DNA of 64,000 nucleotides from Erysipelotrichaceae bacterium (GTDB lineage Bacteria > Bacillota_I > Bacilli_A > Erysipelotrichales > Erysipelotrichaceae). This document shows, piece after piece, positions 41,815 through 50,018 of this stretch (positions within the stretch are counted from its first letter, which is position 1; each line of letters starts with the position of its first letter). Made by a program: the position numbers and the translations under genes. The stretch covers positions 1 to 64,000 of the forward strand of contig JAISTR010000009.1 of NCBI GenBank assembly GCA_031272515.1. The letters run 5' to 3'. The notes under the pieces are model-generated. The model saw only the letters and a program-made list of their open reading frames with translations. It did no database searches and was not told where the DNA came from.

Positions 41815-43224
41815 TCACTTGGCCAGATTGACAATCTTATCCGGGTTGAGTACCAGGTTGGGATCGAAGACTTTCTTAATGGCGCGGGTCAAAGCCAGCA
41901 CCACCGGCGGTTCTTCCTTGGCGAAGTATTCCACCTTCGCAAAGCCGATGCCATGCTCGCCAGAAACCTTGCCCTGTAAAGTGAAGGCTTTACTGTAGAG
42001 CTCATCAAAGATGGCATCGCGCTTTTGTTTCCAAACCTCTTCGCTCAGTTCATCCTTGAGCAGGTATATGTGCAGGTTGCCATCCCCGGCATGGCCGAAG
42101 CTCTTGATGCGCAGATTGTATTTTTCCTTTAAGGTGTAGGTGTAGTGAACCATCTCCGCCAAGTGGCTCTTGGGTACCACCACATCGCATTCATCCATCT
42201 CAGTAGTGGAGCCCTTGATGGCTTCCAAAAAGGCGCTGCGGGCACTCCAGACCGCATCCTTGCGCTCGTCGGTATCGACAATCAGCAAGTCCAAACCGCC
42301 GTTGGCAAAGCAGATATCCGCCACCGGCTGATAGGCAGCTTCAATCTCCATGCGGGACACCCCGTCATAGGTCAATAACAGGTAGGCATCGCTGGAGTGG
42401 TCGGGGAAGTTCTTGCCCAGGTATTTCTGGGCATCGAGAATGACTTCCCGTTCCATAAATTCCACCGCCGTGGGAATGATCTTGGTATTCATGATTTTGG
42501 AGACGCAGCCGATGGCGTGGTCGATATCCACAAAGGGGATCAATAAGCTGACCGACTTGGCAGGCAAAGGCAGAATTTTCAAAATCGCCTTGGTGATGAT
42601 GCCCAAAGTACCCTCGCTGCCAATCATCAAGCCCTTGAGGTCAAAGCCGGAGGAGTTCTTCACGACCTTGCCGCCCAGCTCGACAATCTCACCGGTGGGA
42701 AGGACCACTTCCAAACCGCGGACGTAGTCTTTGGTTACCCCGTACTTGACCGCCCGCATGCCGCCGGCATTGGTGGCGATGTTGCCGCCGATGGTGGCAC
42801 TCTTTTCACCGGGATCGGGCGGATAGAGATAGTCCTGCTCACTTACGTAAGCCGCCAGCTCCATTAACAGTACTCCCGGCTCTACGGTAACAGTCAGGTT
42901 CTGGGAATCGAGTTCCAGGATTTTGTTCATCTTTTGCAGGGATATCATGATGCCGCCATGGATGGCAACACTGGAGCCGACCAGGCCGGTTCCGGAGCCT
43001 CTGGCGACCACCGGGATTTTGTGCTTCTGGGCATATGCCATAATCTCTGAAATCTCTTTGGCATTCTCGGCTTCAATCAAGACATCCGGCATGCGCCGGA
43101 CTTCCGCCAGCTCATCGCGGCCGTAGTCCTCATTGATGGCTTCACCAATCAAGACCCGCTCCACCCCCACTACGCTTCTTAAGAATTCCAGATCGCTTTG
43201 ATCCAAGGTTTTGTATCTGCTCAT
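41815..43224 (-). CDS. lctD: FAD-linked lactate/glycolate dehydrogenase subunit (GlcD/LctD type)
   Basis: Oxidises a 2-hydroxy acid, most likely lactate, with FAD. The 469 residues match the GlcD family: an N-terminal FAD-binding PCMH domain (VARGSGTGLVGSSVAIHGG, PPDPGEKSATIGGNIATNAG, KVVKNSSGFDLKGLMIGSEG) and a C-terminal cap (SFGHAGDGNLH, VSGEHGIGFAKV). Encoded right behind EtfB and EtfA with a four-base overlap, as in the electron-bifurcating lactate dehydrogenase LctBCD of Acetobacterium woodii. In that complex NAD+ reduction by lactate is driven by reduced ferredoxin. Confidence 0.85.
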   Translation of the reverse strand: MSRYKTLDQSDLEFLRSVVGVERVLIGEAINEDYGRDELAEVRRMPDVLIEAENAKEISEIMAYAQKHKIPVVARGSGTGLVGSSVAIHGGIMISLQKMNKILELDSQNLTVTVEPGVLLMELAAYVSEQDYLYPPDPGEKSATIGGNIATNAGGMRAVKYGVTKDYVRGLEVVLPTGEIVELGGKVVKNSSGFDLKGLMIGSEGTLGIITKAILKILPLPAKSVSLLIPFVDIDHAIGCVSKIMNTKIIPTAVEFMEREVILDAQKYLGKNFPDHSSDAYLLLTYDGVSRMEIEAAYQPVADICFANGGLDLLIVDTDERKDAVWSARSAFLEAIKGSTTEMDECDVVVPKSHLAEMVHYTYTLKEKYNLRIKSFGHAGDGNLHIYLLKDELSEEVWKQKRDAIFDELYSKAFTLQGKVSGEHGIGFAKVEYFAKEEPPVVLALTRAIKKVFDPNLVLNPDKIVNLAK

Positions 43225-44417
43225 GATGACCTCTCTTGCAGGGCTTTAATCCACGCGGGAACAATTTGATAGAGGTCGCCGACAAAGCCCTGGTGGGCGA
43301 CATCGAAGATGGTGGCATGCTCATCCTGGTTGACGGCCAGAATCAGCTCGGCATTCTCCATGCCGGCCTTGAACTGCACCGAACCGGAGATGCCCAGGCA
43401 GACAATCAGCTTGGGCTTGACTGTTCTCCCGGACAGTCCAATCTGCAAAGACGCATCCAGCCAGCCGGCCTCTATCAAAGGCCGGGTGCAGGCCAGCTGT
43501 CCGCCTAATAGCTCAGCCAGTTCCCTGGCCATTTCCAAATCCTTTTCGGCTTTAAAGCCGCGGCCGACTGCCACCAGGATTTCCGCATCGGAAATCGAGG
43601 GTGCTTTTTCTTTGACATGCGATTTCAAAATCTCCGTGGTAATCACCAAATCGGAGGGGACATCCTGATAAACCACCTCGGGATGGTGTCCGGTCTTGGT
43701 TAAAGGCGAGAAGATCTTGTAGCGCACCGTCGCCATCTGCGGGCGGTGGTTGGGGGTGACAATCTGGGCCATGATGTTGCCGCCGAAGGCGGGTCTGATC
43801 TGTACCAGATCGCTGTTTTCCTTGATGTCCAGCTTCGTGCAGTCCGCAGTCAGCCCGGTCTTGAGTTTTGCTGCTACCCGCGGCCCCAGCGAACGGCCCC
43901 AGACCGTCGCACCCACCAGGATTACCGCCGGCTTGACGCTTTGGTTGAAAGCGGAAAAGATGGCGGTACTGGTCTCGATGCGTGCTTGCGCCAGTTTCTT
44001 GTCGTCATAGACAAAGATCTTGTCAATCGGATAGCCATCCAGCTGTTTGAGGGTCTCACTTAAATTGTGACCGATTAATAAGGCATAGAGCGGGGTGGAA
44101 ATCTTGTCCGCCAGCTCCCTGGCCTTGCCCAAAAGTTCAATCGAGACCGGATGGATTTTATCATCGTGGTTGTCGAGGTAGACCGTAATTCCCTGGTATT
44201 GGCTCTTGTCAAGCTCCTCGACCTTGTCTTCTTCAAACAGATAGACACCAGCAGGTCCCTTGCGTACGCAGGACATGCACAGGCGGCACTTGTCATTGAT
44301 GACCAGATTGCCATTGACGACCTCTATTGCCGCAAAGGGACAAAGGGCCAGGGTATCCTCTTTTTCCTTTAAGCTCAGTTTCGCTTCGGCTTTTGTGTCG
44401 ATTAAAATCTTTGCCAT
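43221..44417 (-). CDS. lctC: Electron transfer flavoprotein alpha subunit with ferredoxin-like N-terminus
   Basis: The 398 residues comprise an N-terminal iron-sulfur segment (CPFAAI near residue 26, then CRLCMSCVRKGP), giving four cysteines for one cluster, and the EtfA domain with FAD-binding C-terminus (VGRGFKAEKDLE, GLSGRTVKPKLIVCLGISGS, VNQDEHATIF). The extra cluster domain is typical of bifurcating Etf complexes such as LctBC and CarDE. It starts on the last base of the etfB stop and overlaps lctD by four bases. Confidence 0.88.
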   Translation of the reverse strand: MAKILIDTKAEAKLSLKEKEDTLALCPFAAIEVVNGNLVINDKCRLCMSCVRKGPAGVYLFEEDKVEELDKSQYQGITVYLDNHDDKIHPVSIELLGKARELADKISTPLYALLIGHNLSETLKQLDGYPIDKIFVYDDKKLAQARIETSTAIFSAFNQSVKPAVILVGATVWGRSLGPRVAAKLKTGLTADCTKLDIKENSDLVQIRPAFGGNIMAQIVTPNHRPQMATVRYKIFSPLTKTGHHPEVVYQDVPSDLVITTEILKSHVKEKAPSISDAEILVAVGRGFKAEKDLEMARELAELLGGQLACTRPLIEAGWLDASLQIGLSGRTVKPKLIVCLGISGSVQFKAGMENAELILAVNQDEHATIFDVAHQGFVGDLYQIVPAWIKALQERSS

Positions 44418-45202
44418 TACAGAAACCTCGCTTCCTTCAGGGCATTTACAAAGGCTTTTGTCAATTCCTGCGGGGTTCCCTGATGCAGGATTTTATCGGT
44501 ATTGACTGAGGGCGGGAAAATCCGCTCCACCTGGGTGGGTGAACCGTTGAGGCCATAGTGCTTGGGATCCTTGTCCTTGAGGTCCTTGACCCCCAGAATC
44601 CGGATTTCCTTGTCCTTGGTCGCCTGCAGTTTCTTATAGGAAGGAAGCCTTGGGGTATTGGCATCCTTTTCAATAGTCAACAAACACGGACGGGGCAGCT
44701 TCTGGGTCTGGCTTCCCAGTTCGGTGGTCAGGGTGATGGTGACATCAGAGTCCGTGATTTCTTCAATTTTGATTACATTGGCACCATGGGGAAGGGAGAG
44801 CCACTGGGCCAGTTCCGGACCGACCTGGGCGGTATCGCCATCGGTGGTCTGCTTGCCGCACAGAATCAGATCAAAATCTCCCAATAGGGCAATGCCCTGG
44901 GATATGGCATAGGAAGTGGCCAGCACATCGGCCCCGGCCAAAGCCCTGTCGGATAACAGCACCGCCTCATCCACCCCCATGCCAAAGGCTTCCTTGAGCA
45001 TGTCAATGGCCTGATTGGGACCCATGGAAAAAGCGGTGATGGTATCACCTTCCTGCTTTAAAGACAAAGCATACTCCAGGGCGTACAGGTCGTAGGGATT
45101 CATTTTGCTGTCGACGCCATCCCGTTTCAGCACCCCGGTCGTTTCGTCAATGTCGACCTTGGTGGAGCCGGGAACCTGCTTGAGACAAACCAGGATATTC
45201 AT
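44417..45202 (-). CDS. lctB: Electron transfer flavoprotein beta subunit
   Basis: Binds the bifurcating FAD and NAD+ together with the alpha subunit. The 261 residues start MNILVCLKQVPGSTKV and show the family landmarks MNPYDLYALEYAL, CGKQTTDGDTAQVGPELA and PRLPSYKKLQATKDKEI. AAGGAGG precedes the ATG. First gene of the three-gene lactate dehydrogenase operon; a palindrome 18 bases upstream may control it. No lactate permease gene is nearby. Confidence 0.92.
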   Translation of the reverse strand: MNILVCLKQVPGSTKVDIDETTGVLKRDGVDSKMNPYDLYALEYALSLKQEGDTITAFSMGPNQAIDMLKEAFGMGVDEAVLLSDRALAGADVLATSYAISQGIALLGDFDLILCGKQTTDGDTAQVGPELAQWLSLPHGANVIKIEEITDSDVTITLTTELGSQTQKLPRPCLLTIEKDANTPRLPSYKKLQATKDKEIRILGVKDLKDKDPKHYGLNGSPTQVERIFPPSVNTDKILHQGTPQELTKAFVNALKEARFL

Positions 45203-45220
45203 CGTTCTCCTCCTTGATAT

Positions 45221-45236
45221 ATGTAAGCCGTTACAT
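45221..45236. promoter_or_regulatory. Inverted repeat, candidate operator of the lct operon
   Basis: ATGTAA-GCCG-TTACAT sits between the predicted promoter (a TAGAAT-like -10 near 45250, minus strand) and the etfB ribosome binding site. Its size suits a GntR- or TetR-type dimer; the regulator gene is not in view. Confidence 0.5.
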
Positions 45237-45346
45237 TCTGTTCTAATTCTACCATATCACCTTTGGCTTGCCCCAGCAATTTTTTATACAAAGCGGGAAG
45301 TCGACTGGTTTTTCTTTTTGACTGGGTAAAGTCAGTTCATCGATCA

Positions 45347-45525
45347 ATGTCAAATTGGCTTGATTTCAAGGGGGTTTGCGTAGCGAAGACGATTACGAAA
45401 AAAAAACCGAAATATTGGAAATATCTTAAAGCGAAGCTGAAGCGTGAAAACAATCAAGTGGGTAGTGTGACTACCCAGTTCAAATTTATGGTGCCTGATG
45501 GTAAAAAAAGATTCAGCAGGGGCAA
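45347..45525 (+). pseudogene. Remnant of a BRO/antirepressor-like gene
   Basis: An open frame reads KKPKYWKYLKAKLKREN, then VGSVTTQFKFMVPDGKKR, which matches the core of BRO-N/phage antirepressor-type proteins (typically a YW..LK.KL motif followed by LK..A.DGK.R.TD). Both ends are missing; there is no proper start and the frame runs on into unrelated sequence. These genes are common in type I restriction loci and phages, which agrees with the restriction remnant that follows. Confidence 0.5.
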
Positions 45526-45527
45526 AA

Positions 45528-45638
45528 ATGCGAAGGGCAGTAAAGAAGTTATTGAAAGAGTATCATTATCCTCCGGAAGGTTTGGATGATGCCATTTACA
45601 CTGTGATAGGTCAATGTGAGATGTGGGTCGATCATTGA
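45528..45638 (+). pseudogene. C-terminal remnant of type I restriction subunit HsdR
   Basis: Thirty-six codons read MRRAVKKLLKEYHYPPEG, continuing LDDAIYTVIGQCEMW and a stop. This is the characteristic tail of HsdR-type subunits (VKRLLRKYGYPP followed by an Ala/Ile-rich helix with VxxQAE). The rest of hsdR and the modification and specificity genes are gone. It is the last coding trace before the tRNA-Asn gene. The remaining 45639-45722 bases are empty. Confidence 0.6.
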
Positions 45639-45722
45639 TTTAATCAGAATAATGGCTGAATCAACCTTGTTTGCGTGCTGATTTGCGAAATGCTGGTAGA
45701 GCCAAAAAATGCGAAATTTCTA

Positions 45723-45751
45723 TTGCCACCGATTTTTCTTTGTGATAATAT
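45723..45751 (+). promoter_or_regulatory. Promoter of the tRNA-Asn/tRNA-Glu pair
   Basis: TTGCCA and TAATAT with a 17-base spacer, 12 bases before the first tRNA. Confidence 0.55.
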
Positions 45752-45763
45752 GATAAAGCACTT

Positions 45764-45839
45764 GCCTCAGTAGCTCAGTCGGTAGAGCAACCGGCTGTTA
45801 ACCGGTTTGTCACAGGTTCGAGTCCTGTCTGAGGCGCCA
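45764..45839 (+). tRNA. tRNA-Asn (GTT)
   Basis: Full cloverleaf: acceptor GCCTCAG/CTGAGGC, anticodon stem ACCGG/CCGGT around loop CTGTTAA (anticodon GTT), T arm ACAGG-TTCGAGT-CCTGT, and encoded CCA. Confidence 0.97.
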
Positions 45840-45846
45840 TTTGCTT

Positions 45847-45923
45847 GGCACGTTGGAGAAGCGGCTTAACTCACATGCCTTTCACGCATGCATTCACGGG
45901 TTCGAATCCCGTACGTGTCACCA
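45847..45923 (+). tRNA. tRNA-Glu (TTC)
   Basis: Acceptor GGCACGT/ACGTGTC (one G-U pair), anticodon stem CATGC/GCATG around CTTTCAC (anticodon TTC), T loop TTCGAAT and encoded CCA. Seven bases after tRNA-Asn, so co-transcribed. Confidence 0.96.
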
Positions 45924-45933
45924 TCAAATGAAC

Positions 45934-45958
45934 AAAACGCCTTGAGCCGGCGTTTTTT
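45934..45958 (+). terminator. Terminator after tRNA-Glu
   Basis: AAAACGCC and GGCGTTTT with a 7-base loop and T6. The A tract makes it usable for the convergent MFS gene too. Confidence 0.88.
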
Positions 45959-45972
45959 ATTTTATTAACCAT

Positions 45973-47208
45973 TTAATCTTCAACATTTCGCATGGTTTGT
46001 TTCATTGCCAAAGAGATCAGTACCATCATCCCGGCACTGCATAAGGCGGGGATGTAGATGGCATTTTGGAACGTCTGCAACAACAGCCCGGACAGCCACA
46101 AACCAAGCGGGTTTGCCAGCTGGGAAATGGTGATGACGCTGCCAAGGATCTTGCCCTGCATGTTTGCCGGGGTGACTTTCTGGATGAAGGAAATCAGGAT
46201 GATGTTTAAAATGCCAAAGGCAGCGGAAACCAAAAGGAACAGAAAGCTAAACCAGCAGTAGACCGGATAAAAGCCCAGAGCCAAAAAGGAAGGTGTCAAG
46301 GCTGCAGACGCAAGAGCCAAAAGAAATCCGGCCCCGGTCAATAACAGCCAGACCTGCTTTATTTTTATTTTTTCATGGACCATCCCCGAGCCCAGGGCGC
46401 CGACGACCAACCCGATGTTGATGACTGCCACCCCCAGTCCGTAAAAGTAGTCGTTGGCTTTTAAGGTCAACCGCAAAATGACGGGGACGGCGCTGTTGAA
46501 GAAGGGTGTTACCACAAAGTTCAAAACCGCCGCCAACAGGCTGGTATGAAAGATTGCCTTGTTTTGGATGAGCAGTTTGAAGCCATCCAAAAGGTCCTGC
46601 CAGATGCCTTTGATGGCATTTCCTTCATTTTGCGAAGGATGATGGGGGATGGCAATGAAACTCTCAACCAGAACCGCCAGAAAGAAGAAGGCTGCTGATA
46701 TCAAGGCCAAGTCGCGCACCGTAAAGGTGGCATAGAGCACTCCTCCAAGCAGCGGACCGGCGATGTGCGAGACATTGGTCAAGCCATTGAGCAGGCCGTT
46801 GGCATTAGTCAAGTCTTTCTTTTCGACAATGCTGTGGATGATGGCGGAACCATTGGGTTCCTCCACACAGGTACAAAGGCCCAACAAAACCAAAATGACC
46901 AGGATCGCACTGATATCCCCATGTGACACAAAAAACAGTCCATAGGTCAGGGCAGCTATGGCATGGATAGTGTCAATCACAATCATCAGCATCTTGCGGT
47001 TATAGCGGTCGCTGATGACCCCGCCCAAAGACGCAAAGAGCATCGGTATCTCACCAATCGCCAACATGCTTGCGAATAAATCAGCGCGTTTGGTCACATC
47101 CAAAACGTGCAGCGCGAAAGCCATGCGCAGGATGCGCGAGCCAAAGACAGTAATCAGCTGCCCGCTTAAATGCAGCCGGTAGTTCCGGTTGCTCAGGATC
47201 AGTTTCAT
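45973..47208 (-). CDS. MFS exporter (macrolide/tetracycline efflux-like)
   Basis: A twelve-helix major facilitator protein of 411 residues. The MFS loop 2-3 motif reads GGVISDRYNRKML and the start NRNYRLHLSGQLITVFGSRI is typical of the MFS_3 group that includes macrolide and enterobactin exporters. The true substrate is unknown. TAGGAG precedes the ATG. It lies 24 bases downstream of an ABC exporter on the same strand, so the two efflux pumps are probably co-transcribed. Confidence 0.85.
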   Translation of the reverse strand: MKLILSNRNYRLHLSGQLITVFGSRILRMAFALHVLDVTKRADLFASMLAIGEIPMLFASLGGVISDRYNRKMLMIVIDTIHAIAALTYGLFFVSHGDISAILVILVLLGLCTCVEEPNGSAIIHSIVEKKDLTNANGLLNGLTNVSHIAGPLLGGVLYATFTVRDLALISAAFFFLAVLVESFIAIPHHPSQNEGNAIKGIWQDLLDGFKLLIQNKAIFHTSLLAAVLNFVVTPFFNSAVPVILRLTLKANDYFYGLGVAVINIGLVVGALGSGMVHEKIKIKQVWLLLTGAGFLLALASAALTPSFLALGFYPVYCWFSFLFLLVSAAFGILNIILISFIQKVTPANMQGKILGSVITISQLANPLGLWLSGLLLQTFQNAIYIPALCSAGMMVLISLAMKQTMRNVED

Positions 47209-47232
47209 GGCAATCTCCTATATGTCAGGGGT

Positions 47233-49062
47233 TCAGTTCTGATCGTTCAGGACCCGCTTGAACTGCGTTTGGTAGAGTTCCTGGTAGGTGCCTCCGGCAT
47301 CCACCAGGGTTTCATGGGTTCCGCGCTCGACAATCTCCCCGTCCTTGACCACCAGAATCTGGTCGGCGGCCATGATGGTGGAGAGGCGGTGGGCAATCAC
47401 CAGGGAAGTATGACCCTTCAATAAGGGTTCAATTGCGGTCTGGATGATGTCTTCGGAGATGGAATCCAAAGAGGAGGTCGCTTCATCAAAGATGGTAATC
47501 AGGGGATCTTTGAGAATCGCCCGGGCGATGGCCAGGCGCTGCTTCTCGCCGCCCGATAACTTCATGCCGCGGTTGCCGACGATCGTTTCTAAACCATCGG
47601 GCAGGGTTTGGATGAAGTCGTAGATGTTGGCTTCTTCACAAACCCGGATCAGCTCTGCATCGCTGGCATCCGCTTTCGCATAGAGCAGGTTTTCACGGAT
47701 GGTGCCGTTGAACAGGTAAGCCTCCTGGGAGACCATACCGATCAAGGAGCGCAGATACTTGAGGTCCAGATCGGTGATATCAACATCATCAATGGTGATT
47801 TTTCCCTTGGTCAAATCATACAGCCGCACCAACAGGTTCACGATTGTGCTCTTGCCAGAGCCGGAAGGCCCGACAATCGCGGTCATGCTTTTGGGAGGAA
47901 TCGTAAAGCTGATATTCTTTAAAGTCATGCGGTCAGCCTCGTATTGGAAGTAGACCTTGTCATATACAATCTTGCCCTTGACTTTGCTTAATACTTTCGC
48001 ATTTTCCTTGTTTGCGATTTCCACCGGCATATCGAGGTAGCCGAAAATGCGGGAGAACAGGGCCAGGGCCCGGGTGAATTCCACCTGGATGTTTAAAAGT
48101 GAGGTAACCGGACGGTACATGCGGGTCAAAAGCGAAACCATCACCGTGATGTCACCCACCGACAGGCCGGGGGTGTTCATCTTCAAAATCAGAACGGCAC
48201 CCAGAAGATAAATCAACATCGGGCCCATATTGGTGAAGGTCGAGATCGCCATGCGAAACCAGCGGCCGGCCATGCTTTCCTTGATGTTCAAATCGGTAAT
48301 GGCATGGTTCACTTCGTGGTATTTCGCGATTTCCGTCTCTTCATTGGTGAAAAGCTTGACCAGTTGCTGGCCGGACACCGAGAGGGTCTCATTCAAGATC
48401 TGATTGACCTCATCGCTTTTGGCCTGGGATAAAAGCGTCAGCTCCCAGCGCTTCTTGCCAACCGATTTGGTTGGAAGGATAAACAGCGGCAGAATCAGAA
48501 AACCGACAATAGCCAAGAGCCAGTTTTTCTGAAACATCGCAAACAGCGAGGTAGCCAGTACTGCCAGATTGGAGATGGTATTGGTCAGGGTGGAGGAAAT
48601 CGCCGAGCGCACACCGCTGATGTCGGTGGTCATGCGGGTGATGATGTCCCCCTGTTTGTTGGTGGAGAAGAAGCGCTGCGACATCAGGGTCAGATGTTCA
48701 TACATCTCATTTTTCATGTCGCGGCAGATGTGTTCGCTGACCCAGGTGTTGAGGTAGTTCTCATAGACCCCCAATAAACTGGAGGAGGTCAGCACAACTA
48801 ACGAGAGCAGAATCAGCTGAATGATCAGGTTGAAGTTGCCTTTGATAAAACCGTCATCGATGATTCTCCCGGTTAAAATGCTGGGCAAAACATCCAGTAT
48901 GGCCGCGATGATAATCGCGGCGAAGGACAGAAACAAACGCAGCCAGTAAGGCTTCAGATAAGAGAAAATCCTGACAATCAGCCCCTTGGTCATCTTCGGG
49001 GCATTCTTCTTCTCTTCCTCACTCAAATACATATTCCCGCGCATTCCTCGTCCCATGCTCAT
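47233..49062 (-). CDS. ABC-type multidrug/lipid exporter, fused membrane and ATPase domains
   Basis: A half-transporter of 609 residues: six membrane helices in the first 330 residues, then an ATPase with Walker A VGPSGSGKST, signature LSGGEKQRLAIARA, Walker B ITIFDEATSSLD and the H-loop VIAHRLST. It would work as a homodimer. A basic, Met-rich start (MSMGRGMRGNMYLSEEEKK) is common in these exporters. GGGAGGA precedes the ATG. Substrate unknown; the MFS exporter follows it in the same direction. Confidence 0.9.
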   Translation of the reverse strand: MSMGRGMRGNMYLSEEEKKNAPKMTKGLIVRIFSYLKPYWLRLFLSFAAIIIAAILDVLPSILTGRIIDDGFIKGNFNLIIQLILLSLVVLTSSSLLGVYENYLNTWVSEHICRDMKNEMYEHLTLMSQRFFSTNKQGDIITRMTTDISGVRSAISSTLTNTISNLAVLATSLFAMFQKNWLLAIVGFLILPLFILPTKSVGKKRWELTLLSQAKSDEVNQILNETLSVSGQQLVKLFTNEETEIAKYHEVNHAITDLNIKESMAGRWFRMAISTFTNMGPMLIYLLGAVLILKMNTPGLSVGDITVMVSLLTRMYRPVTSLLNIQVEFTRALALFSRIFGYLDMPVEIANKENAKVLSKVKGKIVYDKVYFQYEADRMTLKNISFTIPPKSMTAIVGPSGSGKSTIVNLLVRLYDLTKGKITIDDVDITDLDLKYLRSLIGMVSQEAYLFNGTIRENLLYAKADASDAELIRVCEEANIYDFIQTLPDGLETIVGNRGMKLSGGEKQRLAIARAILKDPLITIFDEATSSLDSISEDIIQTAIEPLLKGHTSLVIAHRLSTIMAADQILVVKDGEIVERGTHETLVDAGGTYQELYQTQFKRVLNDQN

Positions 49063-49250
49063 AAAAAAATCCTCCCTGTAATGAGTCTATTATCTGCTTT
49101 TTTTGCTTTGAGCGCAAACCGGAAAGGGGATTTGTTGCGGTTTTGTCAAAGAAACCTTTATTCTTTTGTGATTCATGAAAAGACAGGGAGAAAAGCTGTT
49201 TTAAAAAGCAAGTGCAGGTAGCTTTTTACCGGCTTTTTGCGCATTTTCTG

Positions 49251-49279
49251 TTGCATTTTTAAAGGGCCTTTGATATTAT
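49251..49279 (+). promoter_or_regulatory. Promoter of the seven-tRNA cluster
   Basis: TTGCAT and TATTAT with a 17-base spacer, 24 bases before tRNA-Arg. The rest of 49063-49303 shows nothing else I can support. Confidence 0.7.
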
Positions 49280-49303
49280 GTTATAGCACTGCCGAAAACG
49301 ATT

Positions 49304-49380
49304 GCGCCCATAGTTCAATTGGATAGAGCGTTTGACTACGGATCAAAAGGTTGGGGGTTCAAGTCCTCCTGGGCGCGCCA
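49304..49380 (+). tRNA. tRNA-Arg (ACG)
   Basis: Acceptor GCGCCCA/TGGGCGC, anticodon loop CTACGGA with ACG (to be edited to ICG by TadA, known biology), T loop TTCAAGT, encoded CCA. Confidence 0.96.
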
Positions 49381-49402
49381 TATTTATTCCCTCTAGACTG
49401 AT

Positions 49403-49479
49403 CGGGATGTAGCACAGCTTGGTAGTGCACTTGATTTGGGTTCAAGGGGTCGCAGGTTCAAATCCTGTCATCCCGACCA
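49403..49479 (+). tRNA. tRNA-Pro (TGG)
   Basis: Acceptor CGGGATG/CATCCCG, anticodon stem CTTGA/TCAAG around TTTGGGT (TGG), T arm GCAGG-TTCAAAT-CCTGT, encoded CCA. Confidence 0.96.
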
Positions 49480-49487
49480 TTACTTAC

Positions 49488-49564
49488 GGCGGGATAGCTT
49501 AGCTGGTTAGAGCGCTCGGTTCATACCCGGGAGGTCGTGGGTTCGAGTCCCACTCCCGCTACCA
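49488..49564 (+). tRNA. tRNA-Met (CAT), probably elongator
   Basis: Acceptor GGCGGGA/TCCCGCT with a terminal G-U, anticodon loop TTCATAC, T loop TTCGAGT, encoded CCA. The GGCGG start and GCTACCA end resemble the Bacillus elongator tRNA-Met as I remember it. Confidence 0.9.
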
Positions 49565-49567
49565 AGA

Positions 49568-49644
49568 GGACCCTTAGCTCAGTTGGTTAGAGCTACCGGC
49601 TCATAACCGGTTGGTCGTAGGTTCGAGTCCTACAGGGTCCACCA
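49568..49644 (+). tRNA. tRNA with CAT anticodon, probably tRNA-Ile2 (lysidine) or Met
   Basis: Acceptor GGACCCT/AGGGTCC, anticodon stem ACCGG/CCGGT around CTCATAA, encoded CCA. The body resembles Bacillus tRNA-Ile2, in which C34 becomes lysidine; elongator Met is the alternative. Confidence 0.85.
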
Positions 49645-49649
49645 AATCT

Positions 49650-49742
49650 GGAGGAATACCCAAGTGGTTGAAGGGGCCGGTCTTGAAAACCGGAAGGTCG
49701 GGTCACACTGGCGCCAGGGTTCGAATCCCTGTTCCTCCGCCA
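49650..49742 (+). tRNA. tRNA-Ser (TGA)
   Basis: Acceptor GGAGGAA/TTCCTCC, anticodon stem CCGGT/ACCGG around CTTGAAA (TGA), a long variable arm as expected for Ser, T loop TTCGAAT, encoded CCA. Confidence 0.96.
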
Positions 49743-49774
49743 TTTGCTTTAAGAAAATCGTATCATTCACTCAT

Positions 49775-49851
49775 CGCGGGGTAGAGCAGTCTGGAAGCTC
49801 GTCGGGCTCATAACCCGGAGGTCGTAGGTTCAAATCCTTCCCCCGCAACCA
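49775..49851 (+). tRNA. Initiator tRNA-fMet (CAT)
   Basis: CGCGGGG and CCCCGCA leave the initiator-specific C1xA72 mismatch; the anticodon stem TCGGG/CCCGG has the G-C pairs that initiators need; loop CTCATAA; encoded CCA. The T stem GTAGG/CCTTC has a T-T mismatch at 50:64, which is odd. Confidence 0.95.
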
Positions 49852-49852
49852 T

Positions 49853-49928
49853 GGTTCCGTAGCTCAGTAGGTAGAGCAGTGGACTGAAAATCCATGTGTC
49901 GTTGGTTCAATTCCGACCGGAACCACCA
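49853..49928 (+). tRNA. tRNA-Phe (GAA)
   Basis: Acceptor GGTTCCG/CGGAACC, anticodon stem TGGAC-TGAAAAT-CCA with GAA, T loop TTCAATT, encoded CCA. Confidence 0.95.
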
Positions 49929-49941
49929 TGAAAAACTGAAG

Positions 49942-49962
49942 AGTCCTAATCAGGGCTTTTTT
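49942..49962 (+). terminator. Terminator of the tRNA cluster
   Basis: AGTCCT and AGGGCT (one T-G pair) with a 4-base loop and T6. Confidence 0.8.
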
Positions 49963-50018
49963 GTTTGTTTTCATAGCGCTGATAGGATACACTTTGAATA
50001 AAAGAAGGGGAGGAAAGC

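Noticed and set aside
45724-49930. rRNA genes expected beside the tRNA clusters
   Set aside because: No 5S, 16S or 23S segments are seen; the flanking sequence codes for transporters or is empty.
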